Assembly: GCF_000321225.1 (NCBI RefSeq)
Contig: NW_004451652.1
Coordinates: 574,590 to 638,589 of the forward strand
Origin: Odobenus rosmarus divergens
Taxonomy: Eukaryota; Chordata; Mammalia; Carnivora; Odobenidae
DNA: 64,000 bases
Reading direction: 5' to 3'
Shown here: one piece after another, positions 11,165-22,316 of the stretch
Position numbering within the stretch: position 1 is the first letter of the stretch
Layout of the letters: every line of letters begins with the position of its first letter
Notes under the pieces: model-generated
The model's database searches: none
Told to the model about the DNA's origin: nothing
The model's input: the letters and a program-made list of their open reading frames with translations, nothing else
Made by a program: the position numbers and the translations under genes

Positions 11165-13391
11165 GATCATGTGGTTTATCAGATGTTAGAACAATAAACT
11201 CTAAGGAAACTATACTGTTTTCTCATTAGGAAAAATCCAAAGGTTTACATTTCATTAAAAAATAGAAACCACCAAAAAGAATGATTCTGGTGGTTATTTG
11301 CATTGAATAAAAATGATGCCTTCAAGATTTCCTTTATATGATGAGCACTGTTTACACACTGACATTGTCTTATCCCATATACCACACCTACTATGAGGTG
11401 TGCTGGGCCTTAGGTCAAGGCAAGAGAAGCAAGAAAAAAGGAGCTGGGATCAAGCTTCTAAAGTGAATGAGTGACCAGCATTTTCAGTTACAGTATCTGA
11501 GAGTAAGGGATGTGGGCTTCTGAGCCAGGAATGATTTACAAGGGGTTGGAATCGGGTTAAGGGAGGATATGGCAATAGGAAGTCCTGGCAGTGCTACTCT
11601 TTTTGCTCCAGGTAAGGGAAGGAAAGAGCTCATGCAGTTGGAAGCAGAGCTCCAGCCTGTTTTAGGAACAGGGTATGAGGGGCTGGCCCAGATTTTAGTC
11701 AGGGGGCAGGGCCCCTGTTAAACCAGTGGTTGTTTAGCTTAGGACACCAGTTAACAACCCCAGGAGTGGAGCATGTCTTTAAGGACAGGCATCCAGCAAT
11801 GAAGATTGGGCAACAGAATTATAGGGTGGGAGTGTGGCTCTAGTTTGCTGGGTACATGAATGCGTAGGACACTCCATTCTGGATTCTGGGCCCAGGAATG
11901 CATGGTTAATTTCAGTGTCCATTTAATGATTGTGGATAGAGCTCTTGATATATTGCTCGGCTGCATTAAAATTGACTCCAAGCCTGGGTGGAGCATTGAC
12001 TGAATGGTTTTAGGCAACTGGATGATGCTGATACAGGTAGCAATTGAAAACAAAAAAGAGACTTGATATGCCAAAAATCAATATCAATAGGAATTCTATA
12101 CTTATTGTTTAATGTTAGCACAACTGCACAAAAGAAGAAGCATTTGTAATTCATTGGCAAAAGAAGGATGCTCACATAGGCCCCGCATTTAGTTTTATGT
12201 TTTCAATACTATGTTATCCCAGCAATTCCTGCATGTTACCTTTAAGCAAGAAAAATGTCTGATGTGACCTCAATCCCTTTAATAAAGTAACAAAATAAAC
12301 TTCAGTAAAAGAGTTAATAACAGTATTAAAAAAAGTGCCTGGATGCCATCTCCTTACCTTGTGGTTTTTGGAGTTCTGCAGTGGCTGTTTGGCGGAAGCT
12401 CAAAGCTACTGCAGGGAACCAATTTGAGCTGCACTGTGGTTCATGAAGTCTGAGATCAATGGACTGGCAACCCTTCAGCCTTCTGAAATAATGTGGTCAT
12501 GCTGTGTGTGTCTTGTTGCACTTTGGGGTAATGGTTCATTTAATTTTATGGAATAAAATAGACTCCTATGGGAAGTAGCGTATTCACCTGTAAGTTGGAA
12601 ACAGACAAAACAAAACTAATTTTGAAGTAAAAACCCAGTGTCTCCTACAGCTGGCATGTAAATTCCCCATGCTATGGCTATAGAAGTGCTATTACTACTA
12701 TAAAACAAAAGATATGAGAAGTAATAGGCGATTGTTATTTTAAAAGGAAGTAGACATCCAAAAGAGGAAGATGTGAGGTTAAAGGAAACAATGGGATCAA
12801 AAATGATACTGACAAAGCTAAGAAAGAAGGAAAATAAGCTGATAAAGATTTTTAAATTATTTTTAAACTGTAAAACTGTGCAGTGTTGATGTCCCTCTTA
12901 TTGTTTATAAGTTGAAACAAAAAATAAGCAATATCTTAGATATTCTCCACATAGCCCTGTTCACACTAGTCAGATAACTTGGTTCCCTTTTTCTGTGTAC
13001 ACAGTTATTTAAACTTACAGATTGCTCTCACGAAAATACCACCGCGGTGGTGGTTGGGTATCTATGTGACAAGATAGTTGTTTAGTTATTTCACACATAA
13101 TACATATACAATGCAACAATCTGACAACACGTAGTTTTATCATTTTAATTTATTAACCTTGGTAAAAAAATTTGCCATGTTGAATACAGGAGACACTGGA
13201 CAGTACTGATTTGGGCACTTGGAGTACAAAAGGGAGCACAGCATGGCAGGTAAGGGGGATGGTTCTGTACTTAGAATGTAGAGAATTAGAAGCAGATATG
13301 GAGTGCTGTCAAAGAGAAGCAAAGGCAGACACTAGTTAAAGGGGTGAAGACAGATTTTTAATCTGTAATAACTATTGCAGTAGGGAAAAGA
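11165..13391. other. unassigned sequence
   Basis: 11370-12170 is richer in G+C and purines than its surroundings and may be a decayed repeat, but I cannot assign it. Minus-strand frames of 107 and 69 codons at 11751-12175 have no recognised domain. 12300-13390 is AT-rich with nothing identified. Confidence 0.4.
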
Positions 13392-13430
13392 GTGAGTTGA
13401 ACTCACAAAGTTGAGTTGAACTCAACTTTG
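13392..13430. repeat. two adjoining perfect palindromes
   Basis: 13392-13406 is an inverted repeat with 7-bp arms and a 1-base centre. It shares its last base with 13406-13430, which has 12-bp arms and a 1-base centre ('caaagttgagtt' / 'aactcaactttg'). Both centres carry the same 'gagttgaactc' core, so the unit is also a direct repeat. Confidence 0.85.
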
Positions 13431-14438
13431 ATTTCTGCATGGGTGATGGGGGATGTTTTAAAGGCAGAATGAGGCAGTAGGGAAAGGAGGCAGCAAGGGC
13501 TCAATAGAATTTTTCAGGGAAGTAAAAAGGAAATTACAAAGTGGGGGAAGGAAGGATTTGGTCCATGTGAAATTCATCTGACTTTGCTAACTGGTGCTTA
13601 TCAAAGTTAAGCTCCTACTCTCCTGAAGAGACTGGGAGACAGGGGCCCTGTCTTCACGTGTTGGCTGAAACAGTGAATTCTTTTGGCCACCATGAATTTT
13701 CTTAGACAGGTACTTTAAGGGGGCTAGGGTCATCCTACGGCTGCAGGATTGAGCTGTTAGAGACTATATTGGTGCTTAGTTAAGTCTTTATGGGTTGAAG
13801 CATAGTTAAGAAGAGGACTCAGAGGAACCTGACTAGAGTTTGGTCAAGGAAGAATCTTTGTCAGTGCTAAGGAGAAATGCGCCTGGGAGGTCTCTCAAGA
13901 CTTGACATCTGAAACTCTTGATGGAGGCATAAGAGTATTCCCAGAAGACACAATGGGGAAATTAATGGAGCCAAATATAGTGAGGATATGTGGCTTATGT
14001 GGTGGCAGGAAGTGAGGTTGAAAGGTATTCAGGAATGACGTTGTACCAGGCTGTTGAGTTTGGATTTTATTCCATAGTCCAGTGCTTCCCAAAGTGTGGG
14101 ATGACCCTTTGTTGGTACAAGGATGCAGCATTAAATCATAATTAAATCACCACACAATAAAAAAATTATTTTCTTTTCAATTATCTTTTAATCCTTCTAA
14201 TTAATTTTAAGGAGAAAGTCTTAGGGTGATACTAATCTGTGTGTTAAATGGTATTTGCTAATCAGTCCTTTTAAGAAAGGAGTAGATTTCTGCTAAAATT
14301 CAATGACAGTAAAATTTTCATTGAATTTTCAAAAATATGTTTCTTTAAAAAAGAAAGTATCTGGTGGTTTTAGTAACTTTTAGTAACTAATAGTTTTTAA
14401 TGAATAATGTAATTTCCTTTTAAACACATTTAAGTTAA
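13431..14438. other. unassigned, possibly decayed repeat
   Basis: Purine-rich sequence around 13440-14080 has the look of an old interspersed repeat ('ggattttattccatag' near 14061), but I cannot name it. The minus-strand 78-codon frame at 13895-14131 has no recognised features. Confidence 0.35.
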
Positions 14439-14455
14439 AAGAATCCTGTCTATTT

Positions 14456-14671
14456 ATTTATTTATTTATTTTAAAGATTAAATTAATTTATCTGAGAAAG
14501 AGAGCATTAGCAGGGAGAGGGGCAGAGGGGAGGGAGGAGAGAGAGAATCTTAAGCAGACTCTGTGTTGAGCATGGAGCCTGCCACAGGGCTGGATCTCAC
14601 CACCCTGAGATCATGACCTGAGCTGAAACCAAGAGTCAGAGTCTTAACCAATTGAGCCACCCAGGTGCCCC
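14456..14671 (-). mobile_element. SINEC (tRNA-derived carnivore SINE)
   Basis: Minus orientation: 'tatttattttaaagatt' tail, purine-rich stretch, then the head ending 'gagccacccaggtgcccc'. The flanks 14439-14455 and 14672-14690 both begin 'aagaat' and end 'gtctattt'. They look like a target duplication that has since picked up changes, which implies an older copy. Confidence 0.93.
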
Positions 14672-14690
14672 AAGAATGCTAAGTCTATTT

Positions 14691-15570
14691 AAAGACAAAT
14701 ATTAAACATAGCAGCAGTAGGAAGAATCAAGATGACTCCCTTGCTTTTGGGTTTCTCAAAGAGGGGAGTGGTGGTGTTATTAACGGAAATAAGAGTTGCA
14801 GGAAAATAGCCAGAGCAAAGCAAAGGAAAATAAAAACTGAGAATAAGTGCCTTGTCTATTATTACTGAATGTCCAACAAAGTTTATTTAGACATATTATC
14901 TTGCAATATCCCATTACTTTAAGGTCATACCCAACACACCTTCACATTCTCTACTACACAGCCAATAAAAGCAAGCCGTAAAAACAGCCATATTTGTAAA
15001 GCCTGCCTTCTCACTGCTTTGCTGTACCTACAATATGCTCAAATTACTTCTTCTGCCAGGCATTAACTTTAGGTTATATCTTTGGTTTCTGCTGTACTTT
15101 GGTCTTGGGTTTAACATCAAGATTTTTTTTGGTCTTTATATTACTGCCTTCACCTCTGAGCACCTCTGGAATACTATATCCAGCCAAGCACTGGACCCTT
15201 GTGTCTTAGATGCTGGCATCAGCACACCTCCAGTAAAAGGTTGTCTTGTATATGTACCATCTCCCTCACAGAATTATCCCTCCCTCTTGCATGGGGGCTT
15301 AGAATTGGAACTTTGTGATATATGTGTATCGTGCATTAAGGTATCCAAGGTCTAGAATGCCTTCATTTTTGGATATCACACAGCCATTTTCCTTTTTTTG
15401 GAATATTTTAGAGCAAAATCTCTCTTTTGGAGTAAGACCTCAAACTTTTTGTTTCTTCCTTTTGAAATGGATTTCTTTTCCTTTTGAGTTTCTCTTTGTG
15501 GCATACATCTGAAGCAATTCTCTTTATCTTCTGAGATGCTGTGCTTTATCATATCAAAAATATATACTAT
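14691..15570. other. unassigned sequence
   Basis: A 106-codon plus frame at 15035-15355 begins with a Leu/Phe-rich stretch resembling a membrane segment. It has no family match that I know, and a single short frame is weak evidence for a gene. No repeat is recognised. Confidence 0.35.
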
Positions 15571-15757
15571 TGGGTGCCTGTGTGGCTCAGTCAGTTGGGT
15601 GTCTGCCTTTGGCTCAGGTCATGATCCTGGAATCCCTGGATCAAGTCCCGCCTCAGGCTCCCTGCTCATCGGGGAGCCTGCTTCTCCCTCGGCCCTTCAT
15701 CCCACTCCCTCTCACTCTTTCTCTCGCTCTCAAATAAATAAACAAAATCTTTAAAAA
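15571..15757 (+). mobile_element. SINEC (tRNA-derived carnivore SINE)
   Basis: Head 'tgggtgcctgtgtggctcag', body 'ggctcaggtcatgatcctgg', tail 'caaataaataaacaaaatct'. The imperfect flanking match (A-rich followed by 'tactat' on both sides, at about 15556-15570 and 15753-15772) is the likely target duplication. Confidence 0.94.
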
Positions 15758-15772
15758 ATATGTGCATACTAT

Positions 15773-16744
15773 GTACTAGGTACATAGTACACATCCTTGA
15801 TGACTTGTCCCTGTTGAATGCTCATGGTGAGGGCAGTCTGCCTTTTAATCAGTAGACCCTTTCAAATTGAGTCTTAGGATAGACTTAAGTCTTTAAGTGA
15901 AAAATTAGCACCATCATATTTTCAATTCATCAGATGTTATTTGTAATCAAATAAAGTACTTCATGGTTTCTCATGATATTTCCACATTTTTGGAAATTTT
16001 GTTACATTTGGAGGTATAGTAGTACATGCACATTTTAAAAAAAGTACTGTTTTAAAATTTCCTATGAAACTTACAGGTATAATTAAACCCAACAGTTGGT
16101 GGTCCTTTCTCCTGATAATCTATTTTTCAATTATGGGCTTCCTTTTATTGATTTTTACATAGGTACCCAAGAATTAAAGGCCTGCATATGGATTAGACTT
16201 ATAAAAACACAAATACTTACTTCCTATAACATATATTTAAAAAAATTTGTCTTGGAATATTTTATGTTAACTTTAACACTTCCAGTTTTTAAAACAGATG
16301 AGTCATTTCCTCTGTCTGGGGCATGACTGTGAGTGGTAAAAGTCTGGGTAAATATGTTAAGGTCTCAGACATTTGTTAGAGTACGGGATCCAAGTTTAGT
16401 TTCGAATTTCATCCTGACGTTGAAATCAGGTGACAATGTTATTCAGATAAAGCAATGAAGGAATGACTGATTTAGAAGGTAAAAATCTAACTCTTTCTCC
16501 TCTATCTCTAGTAAAAACAGGTAATATCCCAAGCCTTGTGTTTCTGAAATTCTCTTCCATGCAGTTGTAATGAGCCTAAATTCTTACTAAGGCACATCCC
16601 CTTTGCTTAATCTTTGGTCAATTTTGGACAATAGGATAAGAATTTAGGTTAAAGAGTGATGTCCTAACTGTAACAAAAAGGATGTTAAAGAAAACATACA
16701 TTTATTCTAACCTTTAACACAGCATTTTAGCAGAATAAATGTGG
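15773..16744. other. unassigned AT-rich sequence
   Basis: No repeat family or gene is recognised. Confidence 0.4.
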
Positions 16745-16945
16745 ACTTCAACTATCCTACTTAATAGCTATTGAGACCTTGAGAAAGTTACTCGGTCTCT
16801 TTCAGCCTCAGGATTCTCGTCTGAAAAAAGAGGAATTATAATACCTTCTTTATTTTTTTTATCATGAAGTTTCAATTAAAAAGTTTATTGAAAGTGGTAA
16901 TATTTGTAAAATGCCTCAGATGTCACCTAGCATATAGTTGGCTTT
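16745..16945 (+). mobile_element. MIR SINE, diverged
   Basis: Follows the MIR core and 3' end: 'tattgagaccttgagaaagt', 'tcagcctcaggattctcgtc', 'taataccttctttat', 'aaaatgcctcag' and 'cacctagcatatagt'. Confidence 0.7.
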
Positions 16946-18429
16946 TTTTTTCACCCCAAGTTCCCTATTTCATCCCCCTTTCCTTCCTTGGAAGAGAGAG
17001 AAAGCGTTTTTCTTCTTAAAGTCATCCATTTCTTGATGGAAGATGATAATCTGTTAAAATCTAAGATGAGTGATAAGTAGTAATAGAAAATGATGGATAA
17101 TGGCAAATACTAAACAGATTATGATTTGGGTAAAATATCAGACCCCATTAGGTAAGATTGTCTTCTGCATTTACATGTATTACACACATGATAAGATAGA
17201 GCACTTTTTAACTGCTTTAACGGCTTTGGAAAGCTCTTGATAAGTTCTTAGATGAGGTAAGTTTTTACAGGTAGGGTATTGGCCTTTCGAAGGGTTCATG
17301 AATCATGTGTGATGTAAAGATAAGATTCTGTACCATACAGCAGAGGACAGAATTAAGAGATGGGAGGGATGAGAATAAGAACAAAGTAGAGGCAACAGGA
17401 GATGGAATAAAGCTGTCCTATAATAACATTACTTTCCTCATGAACTACTGAAGTTACTAGACTCACAGAATGCTCATTGTGAGTGAGTTTTTGTAGATAC
17501 CAGAAAAGTAAAAAAGTAGACCCTAATAAGATAATAATAACTGTTACAGGGAGAATTTAGAGCATCGAATGGATGAGAGTCATTTGGGTCTCTGTGTGAG
17601 AATCTCTGGTGACATTTGCTTTATACATGATCATGTGACATTTTAGTAATCAATACATAAGGCATTATGGTTTATGTTACTGTATGTATGACACTCTATA
17701 ATGTAATATCCTCACTCAAATTATTTTGAAATAGAAATCTGAAGTTCTTAATTTTTTTAGTAAATATATTTTCCATATATAAAGCAAAATTCTCTAATAG
17801 AGTTCTAAGTCCAAATTCCACTATTGGTGAAATTATATTCTCTGACATGACAAAAAGCAGAGCTAGTAATGGACATCCAACCCTTGTTCCTAGTTATCAA
17901 CATTTTAATAATGTTTACTTTTTGTTGTATTCATGAAAAGTCTTTTATACACTGACAAAAGATTTTTTAAGGCTTACATATATACCTATAAAGACAGAGA
18001 TATTCAAACGACCAACAAGGCTATCAAATAAAAAGAAAAAAAATAGTGGAATGAGAAAAAGCTGTTGCAAAGGATGACTTTTGGAAGAAAGAAAGGAATG
18101 ACTGACTTTCATTCAATACCATAGCTGATTGTAATTTATTTGTTTATGTGTATGTCATTAAAGATATTTGACTAAATTTTTAAAGGAATGCACATTTTCC
18201 TATAATATTTAAATCAGTCAAAAGAATGTGAGAAGTATTGGATTCTACCCTGAATTTTAACAGATCTTTGTGACAAAGACACAATTTTTATACATAAAGA
18301 TAATATAGAAAATAGATAATATAGAAAATTATACAGAAAAATAATAGAGAAGGCATGTGCTTTCTTTTTCACTGCCACTGACCTAGCTCCAGTGAAGAGC
18401 TTTTGGGTTTCTGTTACAGTCTCCTCGTG
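16946..18429. other. unassigned AT-rich sequence
   Basis: No gene or repeat is recognised. Short direct repeats ('aatagataatatagaaaa') lie near 18301-18330. Confidence 0.4.
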
Positions 18430-18560
18430 GCCTCTCTGTCTCTAATATTTCTCTCCTCTAATTTAATCTCTGTGACTCTGTGAATGATGTTTATAAAGTT
18501 ACATAATTCATTGCTATTAAGATTAAAACAAAAACACCTTACAAGATCTATAGTTCGTCC
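18430..18560 (+). mobile_element. possible L2 fragment
   Basis: 'tctctcctctaatttaatct' and the following segment resemble the L2 3' region seen more clearly at 4905. Short and diverged, so uncertain. Confidence 0.35.
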
Positions 18561-18739
18561 ATCTCCTCTGTTTATCCACACAGACATATTTGCAGTTCAT
18601 TACATGTGTGCTATGGATGCTGTCTCATCTTTGGGTTTTGTGTAAGCCAGCTGAACCTTTTTTCCTCATCTCCCTGTCACTTGCCCCTTCACTCTTTTTT
18701 TTAGTCCCAGTATACAGTTCCTTTCTTTTGGGAAATCTC

Positions 18740-19042
18740 TCCAAGCCTTCAAGAGGGTTAATAATAGCTACTCATTTCAAGAGAGTTAGTGATAGATACT
18801 CATTATTGAGCATTATAGAGGGACTGGAGATGTCTTCATTGAGAAGGTAACATCCGAGTTGAGTGTTGAGGGACTGAAAGGTCTGGCTGCTGAAGAACAG
18901 AAGGAGGTTTCAGGCAGGAGAAATGATTTCAGTTAATATGAAGAGGAGACATAAAGGGACAAGGGGAGTCAATGAAGCAAACAATAGTTTGGTAAAATGT
19001 AGGGTGGTGGGGCAGAGAATGGGGGGAGATTGTTGAGAATGA
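18740..19042. other. purine-rich, probably part of an ancient repeat
   Basis: The wording around 18825-18930 ('gagaaggtaacatccgagtt', 'caggcaggagaaatgat') resembles a very old mammalian repeat I cannot name. Related-looking sequence seems to resume after the L1 insertion, up to about 19480. Confidence 0.35.
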
Positions 19043-19055
19043 AGAATACCAGATT

Positions 19056-19202
19056 ATAAATGGGTGACGGGTATTAAGGATGGCACTTGTGAGGAGCACC
19101 GGGGTGTTATACATAAGTGATGAATCACTAAATTCTACTCCTGAAACCAGTACTACCCTATATGTTAACTAACTAGAATTTAAATAAAAACTTTAAAAAA
19201 AG
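19056..19202 (+). mobile_element. L1 3' end, severely 5'-truncated (carnivore type)
   Basis: Only the last part of the 3' UTR is present: 'attaaggatggcacttgtga', 'ggggtgttatacataagtga', 'gatgaatcactaaattctac', 'actaccctatatgttaac', then 'aaataaaaactttaaaaaaa'. This matches the standard 3' end of carnivore L1. The 13-bp flanks 'agaataccagatt' (19043-19055) and 'agaatgccagatt' (19203-19215) differ at one base and are the target duplication. Confidence 0.9.
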
Positions 19203-19672
19203 AGAATGCCAGATTGTGATAGGTTTAAACAGGTTTTAATGCCTAACCAAGACATTTCAATTTATATAGTCCATGGACTTTCATTGATAGAAATCTTAAA
19301 TTTGCATCCTAAGGCAACATGATCAGACACATTTTAGAATGATTATTCTGCCAGAAGTTGGGGGAAGGGGGTTAAGAAAAGGCTGAGAATGGTCGCTGGG
19401 AGACAAGTTTTTGAGTAGACACAAATGAAAGGACTTGCACATTTGGAGAGAAATAAAATACTCTTGAAAGTGAAATAACCCTTGGCAGCATAGGAAATAA
19501 TTATATGAAAAATACAAGTAACAGATGCTCATACGATTTCAAGAAATGTATTTTTTTCTTTATGCTTTGAGAGGAATTCATTGAAGGGGATATTAGATGA
19601 TGACAGCATATTGGTTGGGGCTATGACTGGAAACCAAATTCCACTCAAATCATTCAGCTAAAGAGAAATTGA

Positions 19673-19855
19673 TGCAATAGTTCTTAACCTTGGCTGTACA
19701 TTGGAAACACTTGGGGAGCTTTAAAAAATACTGATGCCTGTATCCTGCCTTTAGAGGTTCTGTTTTAGTTGGTCTGGTTTGTGGCCTGGCCATTGGGATT
19801 TTTCAAAGCTTCCCAAAGCTGATTTTAAGATGCAGCCTGAGTTGACAGACGACAG
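19673..19855 (+). mobile_element. MER5A (hAT-Charlie MITE)
   Basis: Nearly the whole MER5A layout is readable: 'gttcttaaccttggctgtac', 'cacttggggagctttaaaaa', 'tactgatgcctg', 'ggcctggccattgggatttt' and 'gatgcagcctgagttgac'. MER5A is a non-autonomous DNA transposon of about 190 bp, which agrees with the length here. Confidence 0.9.
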
Positions 19856-20063
19856 CCTTAAGGAAAGGACTGCTTTCCGAAGTGTGGGCAGTGTTAAGAA
19901 ATAAAAGATGGTAAGATATCAGATACTAGTAACAGGGGAAATATTACCACACTTATGGCCAAGGAACAAAGGAGACTATAGTGAGACCCAGTGGGAGCTG
20001 GACAAGTGGAAAAGGCATCATTTTACCAGGGCTGCAGCTACTTTCAGACACAGTGCTAGAGCA

Positions 20064-20372
20064 GGTGTATATATACACAGACATATTTCTTTTTCTTGCT
20101 GTACAGAAAGAGATTTATTTTAAGGGATTAGCTCATGGGATTATGGAGGCCAGTAAGTCCAAATTTTGCAGGATGGGTCTGCAGGCTGGAGACCCAGAAA
20201 AAGCCTCTGTTGCATTTCAAGTCTGAAGGCTGTCCACTGGCAGAATTACCTTTTATTTGGGGGAGGACGGTGTTTTGTTCTATTCAAGCCTTCAACTTAT
20301 TGACATTAGGAGAACAATCTGTTTTACTTAAAGTCCACCAATTTAAATTTTAATCTCACCTAAAAATCATCT
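20064..20372 (+). mobile_element. old LTR-like repeat, left part (split by a SINEC)
   Basis: 'agagatttattttaagggat', 'gcaggctggagacccagaaa', 'gtctgaaggctgtccactgg' and 'tgttctattcaagccttcaa' belong to a mammalian interspersed repeat whose name I am not sure of. It continues at 20582 after the SINEC. Overlapping open frames at 19908-20353 are readings of this repeat. Confidence 0.65.
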
Positions 20373-20569
20373 TGGGGTGCCTGGGTGGCTCAGTTGGTTA
20401 AGCATCTGCCTTTGGCTCAGGTCATGATCCCAGGGTCCTGGGATCAAGCCCCGCCCATCAAGCTCCCTGCTCAGTGGAGAGTCTGCTTCTTCCTCTCCCT
20501 CTGCCCCTCTCTCTTCCATTCATGTGCACACTCTCTCTCTTTCAAATAAATAATATCTTTTAAAAAAAT
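20373..20569 (+). mobile_element. SINEC inserted in the LTR-like repeat
   Basis: Head 'ggggtgcctgggtggctcag', body 'ggctcaggtcatgatcccag', tail 'caaataaataatatctttt'. The target duplication 'taaaaatcatct' lies at 20361-20372 and 20570-20581. Confidence 0.97.
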
Positions 20570-20581
20570 TAAAAATCATCT

Positions 20582-20665
20582 CACAGAAATATTCATAATA
20601 ATGTTTAATCACATATCTGGACACTGTGGCCCAGCCAAGCTGACACATAAAATTAACCATCACAT
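20582..20665 (+). mobile_element. old LTR-like repeat, right part
   Basis: Resumes the element broken at 20372: 'cacagaaatattcataataa', 'ctggacactgtggcccagcc', 'tgacacataaaattaacca', ending near 'catcaca'. Confidence 0.65.
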
Positions 20666-20918
20666 AGGGAGGGATTGGAGAAGTAGTTCAACTTCTTTCC
20701 TCTCTCATTCCTTTTGGCCAAAGAGCATCAAAGAGAGAAGAATGGATAATGGATGTGAAGGAGAAAATGGGAGATGTCCGGCATAAACCATCTACTCACT
20801 TATCATAGCTTTGACCATTATTCTGGAAATGCCTTTTTTATTGTTAGAATTCCAGTTTTGTTAGATGGAGCAATATTATGACATATTTGAGTTTAGTTTT
20901 TAAAAAAACTATACTAAT

Positions 20919-21106
20919 GGGGTGCCTGGGTAGCTCAGTCGTTAAGTGTCTGCCTTTGGCTCAGGTCATGATCCCAGGGTCCTGGGATCGAGCCCCGTGT
21001 CAGGCTCCCTGCTCTGCGGGAAGCCTGCTTCTCCCCCTCCTGCTCCCCCTGCTTGTGTTCCCTCTCTGGCTGTCTCTCTCTTTGTCAAATAAATAAAATC
21101 TTAAAA
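20919..21106 (+). mobile_element. SINEC (tRNA-derived carnivore SINE)
   Basis: Head 'ggggtgcctgggtagctcag', body 'ggctcaggtcatgatcccag', tail 'caaataaataaaatctt'. The perfect 17-bp target duplication 'aaaaaaactatactaat' (20902-20918 and 21107-21123) defines both ends. Confidence 0.97.
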
Positions 21107-21218
21107 AAAAAAACTATACTAATATTCTAGTCATTTCTAAAATGATATTGTAATGAAATTTTCTGAGATGGTTTCTTTTTAGACTAGAATAACATAAGGG
21201 ACTCCTGTCACAAGCATA

Positions 21219-21234
21219 AATGTGTGTGTGTGTG
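21219..21234. repeat. (TG)n microsatellite
   Basis: About eight TG units directly beside the U6 pseudogene. It starts within the left copy of that insertion's target duplication. Confidence 0.9.
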
Positions 21235-21242
21235 TTTTAAAT

Positions 21243-21345
21243 AAAATATGGAACCTTTCACAAATTTGCATGTCATTCTTCCCCAAGGGCCTTATTAATC
21301 TCTCTATCGTTCCAATTTTAGCATATGTGCTGCTGAAGTGAGCAC
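21243..21345 (-). pseudogene. RNU6 (pseudogene): U6 spliceosomal snRNA pseudogene
   Basis: Read on the minus strand it is a full-length U6 snRNA of about 103 bases. It begins 'gtgctcacttcagcagcaca' and runs through the 'attggaacgatag' segment, the ACAGAGA-box region and the 3' part to 'ggttccatatttta'. The region matching the ACAGAGA box reads 'atagaga', and the middle carries several further changes ('aataaggcccttgggg'), so function is unlikely. The flanks 'cataaatgtgt' at 21215-21225 and 21345-21355 form an 11-bp target duplication, showing insertion by L1-type reverse transcription. No U6 upstream promoter elements (proximal sequence element, TATA) are recognised. Confidence 0.93.
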
Positions 21346-21355
21346 ATAAATGTGT

Positions 21356-22254
21356 TTTTTATTAACGAATAAGAACAGTACTGAAATTCATTCTCAGGTT
21401 AAAAGGAGACACTGTCTTCTTAGATTTTATATTAGGTGGTATCAGTATTTGTTTTCAGGTTTAAAAAAAGCTTTATTGTATATTAGGTATTTTGAATAAT
21501 CAGTAGGAAAAGAGGTATGGGTATAAAAATATAAAGATGTAAAGGGTATTCGCTATACAATCTAGATGGTTATTATAATAATTCATATGAGAAATGAAAA
21601 ATGTCTAAGTAAGCAGCCATAGAAATGGAAAAGACAGCTTACATCCTGTGATGTTTAGTCTAGCAGCCTCACCTGTTTCTTGCTTGTGTGGTATAACATA
21701 CTACATAAACAAATGGATAAATAGTATGTTGATATTGATGTATCTATAGCACATTGAAGTGGAGATATTTGTGGGGCAAAGGAAAAATATTGTTTGAAAC
21801 TTGGAAGAGTGCTGTGGGATTGATGGGTATTGGCTGAGCAATCATTGTATGTTGGGAGAAATAATGGCAATAGAGAGGCTGTTTTAGAAAAGAGGAGTGT
21901 ACAAAGGAGAGCAAGCATAGATGGAGCTCTGGGAACCACTAATATTTAAGAGACACATAGAGAACTAAACAAGGATACTCAGAGAGGTGAGAGAAAAACT
22001 AGAAAAGAGTCAAGAAACCCAAACAAAGAGAGGATTTCAAAGATGAGGTAGTATCTAGTGATTAGGAAAACAATGTTAACTTTAGTGAGAATAGTTTCAA
22101 TGTTGGCATAGAAGCAGCAGGTTGAAGAAAGAATGTGAAATGAGGGACTGAAGATAGTGAAGGCTGATAATTCTTTTGAGAAACATGGCTGTGAGAAAAA
22201 GGAGAAGGAAATGGAGCAGCAGCTAGAGATGGTGAATGGAATTTTCTTTCTCCT
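21356..22254. other. unassigned, purine-rich toward the right
   Basis: 21640-22250 is A/G-rich on the plus strand, and the minus-strand frames there are low-complexity readings. It may be decayed repeat, but no family is assigned. Confidence 0.4.
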
Positions 22255-22316
22255 CCCATCCCTTCTTTCTTTCTTTCTCCTTCCCATTTCCTTCCCTCCA
22301 TTTTCTCTTTTCTTTT
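22255..22316 (+). repeat. pyrimidine-rich (TTTC/TTCC) tract
   Basis: Strand bias flips here from purine-rich (left) to pyrimidine-rich, with 'cttctttctttctttctcc'. Low-complexity sequence. Confidence 0.8.
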
